DNA from: Clostridium sp. UBA4746
GTDB lineage: Bacteria; Bacillota; Clostridia; Clostridiales; Clostridiaceae
Direction: 5' to 3'
NCBI GenBank assembly: GCA_002403785.1
Contig: DHIM01000288.1
Coordinates: 3,089-17,410, forward strand
DNA: 14,322 bases
How positions within the stretch are numbered: the stretch's first letter is position 1; each line of letters begins with the position of its first letter. The notes beneath the pieces were generated by a model. That model was not told the origin of the DNA and made no database searches. It was given only the letters and a program-made list of their open reading frames with translations. A program made the position numbers and the translations under genes. Positions 7,568-14,286 of this stretch are shown here, one piece after another.

Positions 7568-7870
7568 TGTTATCCCCCCACATCAAATCTTGTAAAATCA
7601 CCAATAAATTTCATATTTTTATTTACTATAACATTATAGCACTATATTGGGACAAATCCTAACAAATAAACTAGGTAACCTGGATGATTAATAAGCGTTA
7701 ATATGAATTCACTCTTATGATCGTCCGAATTAATCTATATTATAAATTATTTCTCCTATTTTTAAGCTATTACTATAGTATGAGATTCTACCTAATATGT
7801 GCATGAAATTCAAATTTTATTAATAATTTCTTAAACTATAAAATTAATTGATCTTTATATCTATAACTAT
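7568..7870. other. Intergenic region upstream of the NlpC/P60 gene and downstream of the kinase gene
   Basis: About 300 AT-rich bases lie between two minus-strand genes. It holds the peptidase promoter (-10 at 7633-7638) and possibly a weak stem (complement of about 7812-7846) after the kinase stop. Because NlpC/P60 genes in Firmicutes are often preceded by a c-di-AMP (ydaO) riboswitch, I looked for its conserved parts and did not find them. A GGAG-containing element near 7750 has no start codon at a usable distance. Nothing else stands out. Confidence 0.4.
7633..7641 (-). promoter_or_regulatory. Extended -10 promoter of the NlpC/P60 gene
   Basis: On the minus strand TGCTATAAT (7641-7633) is a perfect extended -10 element (TGnTATAAT). 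The hexamer 17 nt further upstream, TAGGAT, is a poor -35 box, which an extended -10 can tolerate. The implied start near 7626 gives a leader of about 58 nt before the ATG at 7567. Confidence 0.5.
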
Positions 7871-9007
7871 TTACTTTTTTAGTTTTTCGTTAACATTATG
7901 TTTATAGACTTGTAGTCTTTTCTTTTTAGGGGCTAAAATGGGTGCCTTAGAAGACTCTTTAACTGATTCCTTGATAGCAGCTTGCTCTATACTTGATGAA
8001 CCTACTATAGGAATCACAACTTCGGCCATATCTACAGTGTTCATAACTGTAACTTCGTCCTTATTTCCATTTAAAACATAAGTACTTGCTAAAACTATAA
8101 CTATAAAACAAAAAAATCCTTTAATAGTTTTTTTGAATTTATTTTTACTTATCATTTTTATTTTGAACTTTTTAGCAATTACATTTGTACTAATACTTCG
8201 TTCATTTAAAACCTCTGTTTTTTCATAATTTTCTTCTTTTAATACTTCTAAAATTTCTTTTCTTAAAGATTCAACTGAATCATATCTATCCTTAATATCG
8301 ATTTTAACGCATTTCTGTATAATTTTTTTTAAATTTTCATTAATATGAGCCTCATAATTTTCATCCAAAAGAGGCTCTATACCTGTGATAGGAGTCCGCC
8401 CTTTAACCATAAAGTAAACTAGCATTCCAATACCATATATATCTGTCTGCACACAACATTTACCTGAGCCATATTGTTCTGGAGCTGCATATCCATTAGA
8501 GCCTGCACACACTGTGTCTTTCTCTGTTTCGCTCTTATAAACTTTTGATATACCAAAATCAATTAAAACAACTTTTTCACTTGGAGTTATCATTATATTA
8601 GATGGTTTTATATCTCTATATATAATAGCTGGATTTTGATTGTGCAAATACCCTACAATATCACATAAATCTGATGTTATTCGGCAAATTTTCTCTGTTG
8701 TTATTCTACCATTTGCCTTAACATACTCCTTTAGTGTTTGTCCATCTACATAATCTTGAACCATATATAAATTGTTATTCTCATAAAATATATCAACTAT
8801 CCTACGAATTCCTGGATGATTTAAATCTTTTAAAATTATAGCTTCTGTCAAAATATCTATATTTTTTGAATCTTGTATTACTTCTTTTATGGCCCAAAAA
8901 TTTCCAAGCCTTGTGTTTTTACATAAATAAACTACACCCATTCCACCTTTTCCTAGGGTTTTCATTACTTCATATTTATTGTCTAATATATAACCACTAT
9001 TTAGCAT
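7871..9007 (-). CDS. Membrane-anchored Hanks-type Ser/Thr protein kinase, without PASTA repeats
   Basis: This 378-residue protein has an AGAGGTG site about 5 nt before its ATG. Residues 11-260 form a complete eukaryotic-like kinase domain: a glycine loop GKGGMG at 19-24, Lys41 in AIKEV, YRDIKPSN at 130-137 (a YRD form of HRD, catalytic Asp132), DFG at 150-152, and APEQYG at 175-180. A juxtamembrane basic stretch leads to one helix (about 297-314, GFFCFIVIVLASTYVL). About 64 outer residues follow, with no PASTA repeats and a Lys-rich end. This differs from PrkC/Stk1, where several PASTA repeats bind muropeptides, so the input signal is unknown. No phosphatase gene is adjacent, whereas PrkC is usually paired with PrpC. 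Motifs indicate an active kinase; substrates cannot be predicted. Confidence 0.93.
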   Translation of the reverse strand: MLNSGYILDNKYEVMKTLGKGGMGVVYLCKNTRLGNFWAIKEVIQDSKNIDILTEAIILKDLNHPGIRRIVDIFYENNNLYMVQDYVDGQTLKEYVKANGRITTEKICRITSDLCDIVGYLHNQNPAIIYRDIKPSNIMITPSEKVVLIDFGISKVYKSETEKDTVCAGSNGYAAPEQYGSGKCCVQTDIYGIGMLVYFMVKGRTPITGIEPLLDENYEAHINENLKKIIQKCVKIDIKDRYDSVESLRKEILEVLKEENYEKTEVLNERSISTNVIAKKFKIKMISKNKFKKTIKGFFCFIVIVLASTYVLNGNKDEVTVMNTVDMAEVVIPIVGSSSIEQAAIKESVKESSKAPILAPKKKRLQVYKHNVNEKLKK

Positions 9008-9051
9008 AATTCACCTCTTGTATAAATGTTTCATAACTTATCCATCTAACA

Positions 9052-9081
9052 ATATACATATACATATACATATACATATAT
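9052..9081. repeat. TATACA hexanucleotide tandem repeat
   Basis: Nearly five uninterrupted copies of a 6-nt unit (TATACA, from 9053) lie 45-75 nt upstream of the kinase start. The repeat overlaps the last bases of the putative -10 box and occupies the start of the 5' leader. Such short arrays are prone to copy-number change by strand slippage. Confidence 0.85.
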
Positions 9082-9106
9082 TAGTTGATTATTATCACTA
9101 TGTAAA
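9078..9106 (-). promoter_or_regulatory. Candidate sigma-A promoter of the kinase gene
   Basis: On the minus strand TTTACA (9106-9101, five of six consensus bases) is followed after 17 nt by TAATAT (9083-9078, four of six). Transcription would start near 9071, inside the TATACA repeat, giving a leader of about 64 nt to the ATG at 9007. Confidence 0.4.
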
Positions 9107-9333
9107 AAATCTTTATAAATAAAAAATGCATTTGCTATTATTGTCTTACCACAAATAATACTATTTAGGCAAAAGAGAATGCAAATACAATCTAATTGTA
9201 TCAAACTTTCAATTAATTTACTAGATATTTATGTTAAATCTTACGAATAATATGATAATATTTTATTTTTCATGTACCATATGTTAACATTTTGAATACA
9301 ATAATACTGTAAAGTGAATTGAGGAGATGACTA

Positions 9334-9508
9334 ATGATGGCATATAGTGCTAGAGGGTTCTTGACTCGAATAATAAGGTGTGAAACCGGTGGGGAAGACG
9401 AAAATGGACTGAAAACCGTTGCATCTGTAATATGGTAGTGGCTCCTTCCAGATAGAAATAGTTGAGCATTGCTTTTACAATCCTACAGCACGATATTATA
9501 CTACCTAA
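9334..9508 (+). pseudogene. cwlJ: CwlJ/SleB-family spore cortex hydrolase with internal deletion and frameshift
   Basis: The site GAGGAG lies 7 nt before ATG 9334. The first frame encodes 34 codons, including the family start AYSARGFLTRIIRCETGGED and NGLKTVASVI, where intact members continue with MNRV. It ends with TGG-TAG at 9433-9438. In the next frame, from about 9434 to the TAA at 9506-9508, the C-terminus of the same family is still readable (EHCFYNPTARYYTT). So both ends of one gene remain, while about 85 central residues (some 260 nt, judged against the roughly 140-residue B. subtilis CwlJ) are gone and the join is out of frame. CwlJ degrades spore-cortex peptidoglycan during germination. 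The gene directly precedes a gerQ-like coat gene, a known functional pair, which supports the identification. No active enzyme can be made. Confidence 0.85.
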
Positions 9509-9568
9509 TTAAAAAACAGTACTTAAATACTACAAATAAAAAATATAATTTTTTGAGGAGGATTTTTT

Positions 9569-10003
9569 ATGTTTATATCTCCACCTACCAATTTTAATCA
9601 ATCTCCAATGTGGAATACTGATTCTATGTCTTTTGAACCTCCAATGACACCTATGCTAAAATTTGGTATAAACGATGATACAAGACAAACACCTATGGCT
9701 CCATCCCCTACTGCAAAACCCACAACCCCTGGTCAGGACTATGAAATTGCACCTGGCTCACCCATAGTAAATAATCCACTCTATAATCAAGGTTGGTTGC
9801 AAAATCATATAGGTAAATATATAAAAATAGAATTCTTAATTGGAAGTAATATGTGGGTTGATCGGGAAGGTATTTTACAAGAAGTTGGAATCAGTTACGT
9901 TGTCATTAAAGAAAGCGGTACAAACGATATATTGATGTGTGATATATACTCTATCAAATTTGTGAGAGTTTTTGATAATCAATCTATTAAATGTCGAGAG
10001 TAA
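9569..10003 (+). CDS. gerQ: GerQ-like spore coat protein
   Basis: The 144-residue protein has GAGGAGG 7 nt before its ATG. The first 75 residues are low-complexity and rich in Pro, Thr, Met and Asn, as usual for coat proteins. The C-terminal domain (about 82-138) contains IGKYIKIEFLIGSNMWVDRE, then GVSY-like GISYVVI and MCDIYSIKFVRVF, the pattern of clostridial GerQ-type coat proteins. In Bacillus, GerQ is a coat protein needed for CwlJ localisation and is crosslinked by transglutaminase. Here it sits 60 nt after a cwlJ remnant, conserving the pair although the enzyme is destroyed. A terminator follows. The symbol is by family similarity; the N-terminal part is too variable to help. Confidence 0.75.
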   Translation: MFISPPTNFNQSPMWNTDSMSFEPPMTPMLKFGINDDTRQTPMAPSPTAKPTTPGQDYEIAPGSPIVNNPLYNQGWLQNHIGKYIKIEFLIGSNMWVDREGILQEVGISYVVIKESGTNDILMCDIYSIKFVRVFDNQSIKCRE

Positions 10004-10030
10004 CATAAATATTAAATTTACAGTATAATA

Positions 10031-10083
10031 AATACAAAAGATGCCCCTAGTGTGTTTAACTTACTAAGGGCATCTCTTGTATT
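10031..10083. terminator. Bidirectional terminator between gerQ-like gene and cyclophilin gene
   Basis: AATACAAAAGATGCCC (10031-10046) pairs with GGGCATCTCTTGTATT (10068-10083) with one mismatch. The stem continues inward through CTAGT/ACTAAG-like bases. Both descending arms are U-rich. It sits between two converging genes and touches the stop codon of the minus-strand gene. Confidence 0.8.
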
Positions 10084-10772
10084 TATTTTGTCTTTTCTAC
10101 TTTACCATAAGTTACTCCAAACGTGTCCACGGTAACTGTTTTCATCTTTTGATCTTTTTTAGGTTTATCACTCATGTCAGTTTCTACAGAAACTATTTTA
10201 TCTACCGTTTCCATACCTTTCGTAACCTTACCAAATGCAGCATATTGGCCATCTAAAGTACTATTAGCTTTAACCATTATAAAAAATTGTGAGCCAGCTG
10301 AGTCTAGATCATTACTTCTCGCCATAGAGATTACTCCTCTTTCATGTTTTAGAGTGTTATTAAAATTATTAGCACTAAACTCTCCTTTTATTGAATACCC
10401 AGGTCCACCAGTACCTGTTCCATCTGGGTCTCCTCCTTGTATCATAAAATCTGGTATTATTCTATGAAAATTCAATCCATTATAAAAACCACTATGAACT
10501 AAAGATACAAAATTCCTAACAGTATTAGGCGCAATTTCAGGATATAATTCTATTTTTAAAGTTGATCCATCTTGCATTACTATAGTAACTATTGGATTTT
10601 TATCATTAGCTCCTTTTTCTGTTTTAACTTCTTTTGAAGGATCTACCGCTTTTGTTGCTTTAGGGGTGTTAGCAACCTTATTTTGTGCTTTGCTAGCGCA
10701 ACCTCCTACAAAAACTACAAAAATCAATGTAAATAATACCATTGTTTTTTTCAATAACTTCATTCTTTTCAT
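10083..10772 (-). CDS. Lipoprotein peptidyl-prolyl cis-trans isomerase, cyclophilin type
   Basis: The protein has 229 residues. A basic N-terminus, a hydrophobic stretch and the lipobox VGGC (Cys25) mark it as a lipoprotein on the outer membrane face. A Lys/Pro-rich linker (about 26-58) leads to a cyclophilin domain (about 60-224). That domain has active-site motifs FHRIIPDFMIQGGDPDGTG (Arg104, Phe109, Gln112), GVISMARSNDLDSAGSQFFI and LDGQYAAFGKV. It would catalyse proline isomerisation to help fold exported proteins. The AAAGGAG site lies 10 nt before the first ATG; Met4 is an alternative start. It begins 38 nt after manA on the same strand and is probably transcribed with it. A shared terminator follows. 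Confidence 0.94.
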   Translation of the reverse strand: MKRMKLLKKTMVLFTLIFVVFVGGCASKAQNKVANTPKATKAVDPSKEVKTEKGANDKNPIVTIVMQDGSTLKIELYPEIAPNTVRNFVSLVHSGFYNGLNFHRIIPDFMIQGGDPDGTGTGGPGYSIKGEFSANNFNNTLKHERGVISMARSNDLDSAGSQFFIMVKANSTLDGQYAAFGKVTKGMETVDKIVSVETDMSDKPKKDQKMKTVTVDTFGVTYGKVEKTK

Positions 10773-10810
10773 TTTCTAAACGCTCCTTTATATCTGTCGT
10801 AGCTTTAATC

Positions 10811-11641
10811 CTACACACTTGATTTGAGTAATTCCATGTTCCCTTCAATCATATACTCGATTCCTTTTGATATATAAATTGTTTCTTCTTCTTTCAAGTG
10901 AATTTGCTCATTATTAGCTTTTATAACTCCCTCACCACGTATTACAGTGTAACTATGGAAACTATCATTAACCGTATCTACATAATTGTTTTGAACTACA
11001 ATTTTTTCTACTTTAAAATATGGTGTTTCTAATTTACTAAATTTATCAATTCGTCCACCTTTATTCTTGCCATCATAATCTATGACATCTAGAGATTTTT
11101 CAATATGCACTTCCCTACCACGTCCCCAGTCATGAAGTCTGTAAGTAATATTACTGTTTTGCTGCACCTCAATAAGCTTTACCCCAGCTTCTATAGCATG
11201 TACTGTGCCCGCTGGTATGTAGATGAAATCCCCTCTTTTTATAATAATTCGCTCTAAGTAATTTTCTAATTTACCTTCTTTTATAATTACCCTAAGTTTG
11301 TCTTTATTTAAACCTTTTTTTATCCCTGACACCAAAGTTGCCCCTGGTTTTGCTTCTAATATATACCAGCACTCTGTTTTTCCATTAGCATTCTCAACTC
11401 TTTTAGCATACTCATCATTTGGATGTACTTGTACAGATAAAGTATCTTCTGCCTTTATAATTTTATTTAATATAGGAAAATTATCTCCACATCCTAATAT
11501 CTCAGATAATTCTTTACCTTCATATATTCCTTCGTCCACTGTAGATTTCCCATCTTTATGGCATGAAAGCACCCATTTTTCCCATCCCCATATTTTTTTA
11601 CTTAAATATGGCTTTAATTTTAAAATTAATCCTTTAGACAT
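10811..11641 (-). CDS. manA: Mannose-6-phosphate isomerase, class I (short clostridial form)
   Basis: This enzyme interconverts mannose 6-phosphate and fructose 6-phosphate, using zinc, in the cytoplasm. The 276-residue sequence has the type I zinc ligands: Gln71 and His73 in QVHPNDEYA, Glu90 in KTECWYIL, and His148 in IPAGTVHAIEAG. The catalytic Arg168 lies in TYRLHDWGRG. The start has a GGGGGAA site about 5 nt upstream. It is about 40 residues shorter than B. subtilis ManA (315). Part of the difference lies near the N-terminus, where KKIWGWEKWVLSCHKDG lacks the usual loop between the WGG and the ISAH-like motif. I take this as a known short clostridial subtype rather than damage, because the sequence reads smoothly. 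It leads a probable two-gene unit with the cyclophilin. Confidence 0.93.
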   Translation of the reverse strand: MSKGLILKLKPYLSKKIWGWEKWVLSCHKDGKSTVDEGIYEGKELSEILGCGDNFPILNKIIKAEDTLSVQVHPNDEYAKRVENANGKTECWYILEAKPGATLVSGIKKGLNKDKLRVIIKEGKLENYLERIIIKRGDFIYIPAGTVHAIEAGVKLIEVQQNSNITYRLHDWGRGREVHIEKSLDVIDYDGKNKGGRIDKFSKLETPYFKVEKIVVQNNYVDTVNDSFHSYTVIRGEGVIKANNEQIHLKEEETIYISKGIEYMIEGNMELLKSSV

Positions 11642-11683
11642 TACAATTCCCCCAATAATTTTTAATAATTTTTAATGATTTAA

Positions 11684-11711
11684 ATTATAACCTAACCCTC
11701 TTTAAATACAA
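11684..11711 (-). promoter_or_regulatory. Sigma-A-type promoter of manA
   Basis: On the minus strand TTGTAT (11711-11706) and a perfect TATAAT (11689-11684) are separated by 16 nt. The predicted start near 11677 gives a leader of about 36 nt to the manA ATG at 11641. The -35 is only half-consensus. Confidence 0.5.
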
Positions 11712-11768
11712 GGTTTCTTCCATATTCTTATACATTTTACGTACATTAATTCTTTTCTCCCCTCCTTG

Positions 11769-12239
11769 TTATAATTTTTTTGCTTCTTCTATATTACTAC
11801 TTGGACCACAGATATTAATTTCGCCATTATATTTACTGTCTATTTTACCAAGTCTTATAATAACTTCATTGAAGTCCTTTGATATATTTAATGTTCCTGT
11901 CACTTCATATTGCCCGGTTTTATTATTTTTAGTTTCTATAAAATCGCTATATCCTAAAGTTTTAAAAATATTATTTTTCGTCCATATTCTCTTTAGAGTA
12001 ATCTGTTCTTTAATGCCATCTACTTGCACACTTCCAGTAAATATATAATTTAAAGATAATTTCTTTTGCAATTCCCCAACAAGTTTTATTTCTGTGGATC
12101 TTTGAAATTCACTATTCTCATCATACATATATCCGCTATAGTTCCTCTCAATGCTCACAGGTCTAAAATATATAATCGATATTAAAATTATACCAATAAT
12201 TGCAATTACTATAGACGCTTTTAAAGCTGATTTATCCAT
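11769..12239 (-). CDS. Membrane-anchored protein of unknown function
   Basis: I do not recognise this 156-residue protein. The ATG at 12239 is preferred, because GAGGTG lies 6 nt upstream; the GTG at 12248 overlaps that site and would add three residues. Residues about 5-24 are one hydrophobic helix (ASIVIAIIGIILISIIYF). The remaining 130 residues are a soluble outer domain with alternating hydrophobic residues suggesting beta strands (YIFTGSVQVDGIKEQITLK, YEVTGTLNISKDFNEVIIRL). It has no cysteine pair and no catalytic motif that I can identify. It lies on the same strand as cysS upstream and manA downstream but is separated from cysS by a terminator and from manA by a promoter, so it is probably transcribed alone. 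Confidence 0.75.
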   Translation of the reverse strand: MDKSALKASIVIAIIGIILISIIYFRPVSIERNYSGYMYDENSEFQRSTEIKLVGELQKKLSLNYIFTGSVQVDGIKEQITLKRIWTKNNIFKTLGYSDFIETKNNKTGQYEVTGTLNISKDFNEVIIRLGKIDSKYNGEINICGPSSNIEEAKKL

Positions 12240-12369
12240 ACTTATCACCTCAAAATTTTTATTGTTTCATCTAATAATGTTTCTATGTGCTTTAACTATA
12301 CACAGTATTATAAACTAATTTACCATATAGTGCATTAGAAACAATTAAAGCACCTTAATCAAACGTCAC

Positions 12370-12404
12370 AAAAGGCTAAACAGTTATTAATTGTTTAGCC
12401 TTTT
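12370..12404 (-). terminator. Intrinsic terminator after cysS
   Basis: AAAAGGCTAAACA (12370-12382) and TGTTTAGCCTTTT (12392-12404) form a perfect 13-bp stem with a 9-nt loop. It lies about 53 nt past the cysS stop. On the minus strand the descending arm ends GCCTTTTG, a short U-run. Confidence 0.75.
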
Positions 12405-12456
12405 AAAATGTCTATAAGCTTTAATTCGTACAATTTCACTCATTAATTCATATGTC

Positions 12457-13863
12457 TTATTTGGCCTTCCAAGTTGTTCCTTCCTTAGTATCAAGAAGTT
12501 CTATATTCATAGCTATAAATTCATTTCTTATTTCATCCGCTCTTGCCCAATTCTTATTTACTCTAGCTTCTGTTCTTTCTATTATAAGCTTATTTATAAG
12601 TTCCTCATCTATATTTGTAGTTTCATTTTCAATTGTCATAAGATCCAACGAGAATATTTTATCAAAATCTTCTATAAGTATAGCTTTTTCTTTATTATTA
12701 AGTTCAACATCTTTTAAAACATTAAAAAGTACAGTGAAAGCATTTGCTATATTTAAATCATCACTGATATATGATGAAAATTTCTCTTTGTATGCTCCAA
12801 TTTTCTCATCACTAGTTGCATCATTTTGAGTAATAGAAGTTAAAACTGTAGTTATTCTCTCTTTAAGCTTTTTGTAACCATTTCTAGCATCATTTAAGCT
12901 CTCAAAACTAAACAGTAACTGTTTTCTATATTTAGATTGAAGACAAAAATATCTATAGTCAAGAGGACTATATCCTTCTTCTTCGAGTCTTGATACCGTT
13001 AGAAAATTTCCACTAGATTTTGACATCTTACCACTGTCTAATACTAGAAACTCACCATGCATCCAATATTTCACCCATTTATGTCCTATTACTCCTTCAG
13101 ATTGAGCTACTTCGTTAGTGTGATGTATAGCGATATGATCCACTCCGCCGCAATGAATATCTAAATATTCACCAATATATTTAAGAGACATTGCCGAACA
13201 TTCTAAATGCCATCCCGGAAACCCCTTGCTCCAAGGTGAATCCCATTGCATAATTTGTTTAGAAAACTTAGAGTTTGTAAACCATAATACAAAATCAAGA
13301 GGATTCTTTTTATTCGGATCTATTTCTATTCTACTTCCTGCTTCTAATTCATCTATACTAAGATGTGCAAGTTTAGTGTAATCTGAGAATTTATCAATCT
13401 CAAAGTATACATTTCCATTAGATACATATGTGTATCCTTTTTCTTCTAGTTTTTTTATAAGATCTATCATATCCTGTATATGATCTGTAGCCCTACATAC
13501 AACAGTTGGTCTTTTTATATTAAGTTTTTTACAATCTTCAAAAAAGGCATCTTCATAAAATTTAGCAATTTCCCAAACAGTTTTATGCTCACGGCTTGCG
13601 CCTAAGGACATTTTATCTTGACCTGCATCTCCATCTGATTGAAGATGACCTACATCAGTAACATTCATTACATGTTTAACTTTATAATTTAGATACTCTA
13701 ATGATTTTTTAAGTACATCTTCAAAAATATATGTCCTTAAATTACCTATATGTGCATAGTTGTAAACTGTAGGCCCACAAGTGTACATGCCCACCTTACC
13801 TTCTTTATAAGGTACAAACTCATCTTTATTTCTAGTCATAGTATTATAAACATTAAAGCTCAA
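12457..13863 (-). CDS. cysS: Cysteinyl-tRNA synthetase
   Basis: This cytoplasmic class I aminoacyl-tRNA synthetase charges tRNA-Cys with cysteine. I take the TTG at 13863 as start (468 residues), because AAGGAG lies 8 nt upstream. The GTG at 13872 abuts that site, and the family normally begins only a few residues before the YNTMTR motif. Numbered from the TTG, the HIGH-type motif is HIGN at 38-41 and the second signature is KMSKS at 279-283. The zinc ligands are Cys29 (YTCGPTVYNY), Cys222 (WHLECSAM), and His247/Glu251 (HHTNEVAQSE). The C-terminal domain contains the anticodon-binding helices and ends GTTWKAK. Length and motifs are normal. No T-box leader is present. It ends at its own terminator. 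Confidence 0.97.
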   Translation of the reverse strand: MSFNVYNTMTRNKDEFVPYKEGKVGMYTCGPTVYNYAHIGNLRTYIFEDVLKKSLEYLNYKVKHVMNVTDVGHLQSDGDAGQDKMSLGASREHKTVWEIAKFYEDAFFEDCKKLNIKRPTVVCRATDHIQDMIDLIKKLEEKGYTYVSNGNVYFEIDKFSDYTKLAHLSIDELEAGSRIEIDPNKKNPLDFVLWFTNSKFSKQIMQWDSPWSKGFPGWHLECSAMSLKYIGEYLDIHCGGVDHIAIHHTNEVAQSEGVIGHKWVKYWMHGEFLVLDSGKMSKSSGNFLTVSRLEEEGYSPLDYRYFCLQSKYRKQLLFSFESLNDARNGYKKLKERITTVLTSITQNDATSDEKIGAYKEKFSSYISDDLNIANAFTVLFNVLKDVELNNKEKAILIEDFDKIFSLDLMTIENETTNIDEELINKLIIERTEARVNKNWARADEIRNEFIAMNIELLDTKEGTTWKAK

Positions 13864-13951
13864 TATATTCACTCCTTCTAAAATAGTACAAAAATCTCCT
13901 CAACTTATCAGACACTCTTACTAATTCAACGTTTGCATTTAAAAACATAAA

Positions 13952-13974
13952 AAGCTACACGAATGCTGCAGCTT
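13952..13974 (-). terminator. Terminator-like hairpin in the cysS leader
   Basis: On the minus strand AAGCTGCA and TGTAGCTT form an 8-bp stem, including one G-U pair, around GCATTCG. TTTATGTTTTT follows. It could end transcription from upstream or act as an attenuator for cysS. No competing antiterminator is obvious. Confidence 0.45.
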
Positions 13975-14118
13975 GGACTTAACAGTATAAAAGTAACACT
14001 AACTATAATGAATCACAAAAAAATAACATATATATAAATATTAACATAATAATAGGATAATGCAATAATATATCTTAATAATCTTTTATTTGTTAACTAA
14101 TTATAAAAGTTTAAAAGA

Positions 14119-14148
14119 AGAGCATACAAACAAAAGTTTATATGCTCC
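14119..14148 (-). terminator. Terminator after the 43-residue ORF
   Basis: GAGCATACAAAC (14120-14131) pairs with GTTTATATGCTC (14136-14147) with one mismatch that is a G-U pair in the minus-strand RNA; the loop is four A or U residues. The minus-strand transcript continues TTCTTTTAAACTTTT. It begins 7 nt past the stop of the small ORF, which supports that ORF as a real gene. Confidence 0.7.
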
Positions 14149-14154
14149 TTTCTT

Positions 14155-14286
14155 TTATTTTCTATCAGCAGATTGTTTTTTATTTGTAGCATTTTGGTTT
14201 TTTGCAGTTTCTCTAGTTATAGGAGTATTATAGTTACTCTTTTCTAATCTAGAAAATTTATTATCAGGTTGGCTATCTTTAGGCAT
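14155..14286 (-). CDS. Small hydrophilic protein of unknown function, 43 residues
   Basis: An ATG at 14286-14284 has a GGGAG site 8 nt upstream, and a terminator follows the stop. The product (starting MPKDSQPDNKFSRLEKSNYN) is very polar, rich in Lys, Asn, Gln, Ser and Thr, with one aromatic pair and no hydrophobic core or cysteine. It is likely disordered. Size and composition recall small acid-soluble or other minor spore proteins, but I see no diagnostic SASP motif, so no function is assigned. Its own upstream promoter lies at or beyond the right edge. Confidence 0.65.
   Translation of the reverse strand: MPKDSQPDNKFSRLEKSNYNTPITRETAKNQNATNKKQSADRK

Larger units (their letters stand above)
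9008..9333. other. Divergent intergenic region between the kinase gene and the cwlJ remnant
   Basis: The left part holds a candidate kinase promoter and a hexanucleotide repeat, both listed separately. The right part should hold the mother-cell sporulation promoter of the cwlJ/gerQ pair. AATACAAT at 9295-9302 resembles a sigma-E -10 box and AATACTGTA at 9303-9311 resembles a sigma-K -10 box, but neither has a convincing -35 at the right distance. No structured RNA or further ORF with a ribosome binding site is visible. Confidence 0.4.
13864..14154. other. Leader and intergenic region upstream of cysS
   Basis: About 290 AT-rich bases hold two hairpins listed separately: a terminator after the 43-residue ORF and a terminator-like stem about 90-110 nt before cysS. 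I searched the minus strand for the conserved T-box sequence (AGGGTGGNACCGCG) expected for many clostridial cysS genes and it is absent. A second purine-rich site (GAGGAG, near 13895) lies upstream of the real ribosome binding site but has no start codon at a proper distance. No clear sigma-A promoter is visible. Confidence 0.45.

Noticed and set aside
7642..7734. 30-codon minus-strand open stretch (ending HPGYLVYLLGFVPI) upstream of the NlpC/P60 gene
   Set aside because: No start codon, no family resemblance, and its length is expected by chance; the promoter lies right after it.
9052..9081. CRISPR-like repeats
   Set aside because: Units are 6 nt and contiguous, with no spacers and no cas genes; a simple tandem repeat.
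10811..11641. manA as another deletion-scarred gene because it is only 276 residues
   Set aside because: All zinc and catalytic residues are present, the frame is smooth from a good start to a normal stop, and the short form without the N-terminal loop fits a clostridial subtype as I know it.
12452..12829. 125-codon plus-strand open frame antisense to the cysS 3' end
   Set aside because: Its Ser/Ile/Leu-rich translation is the reverse of a well-supported synthetase C-terminus; no ribosome binding site.
13864..14154. T-box riboswitch upstream of cysS
   Set aside because: The conserved T-box sequence and specifier-loop layout are not present on the minus strand.
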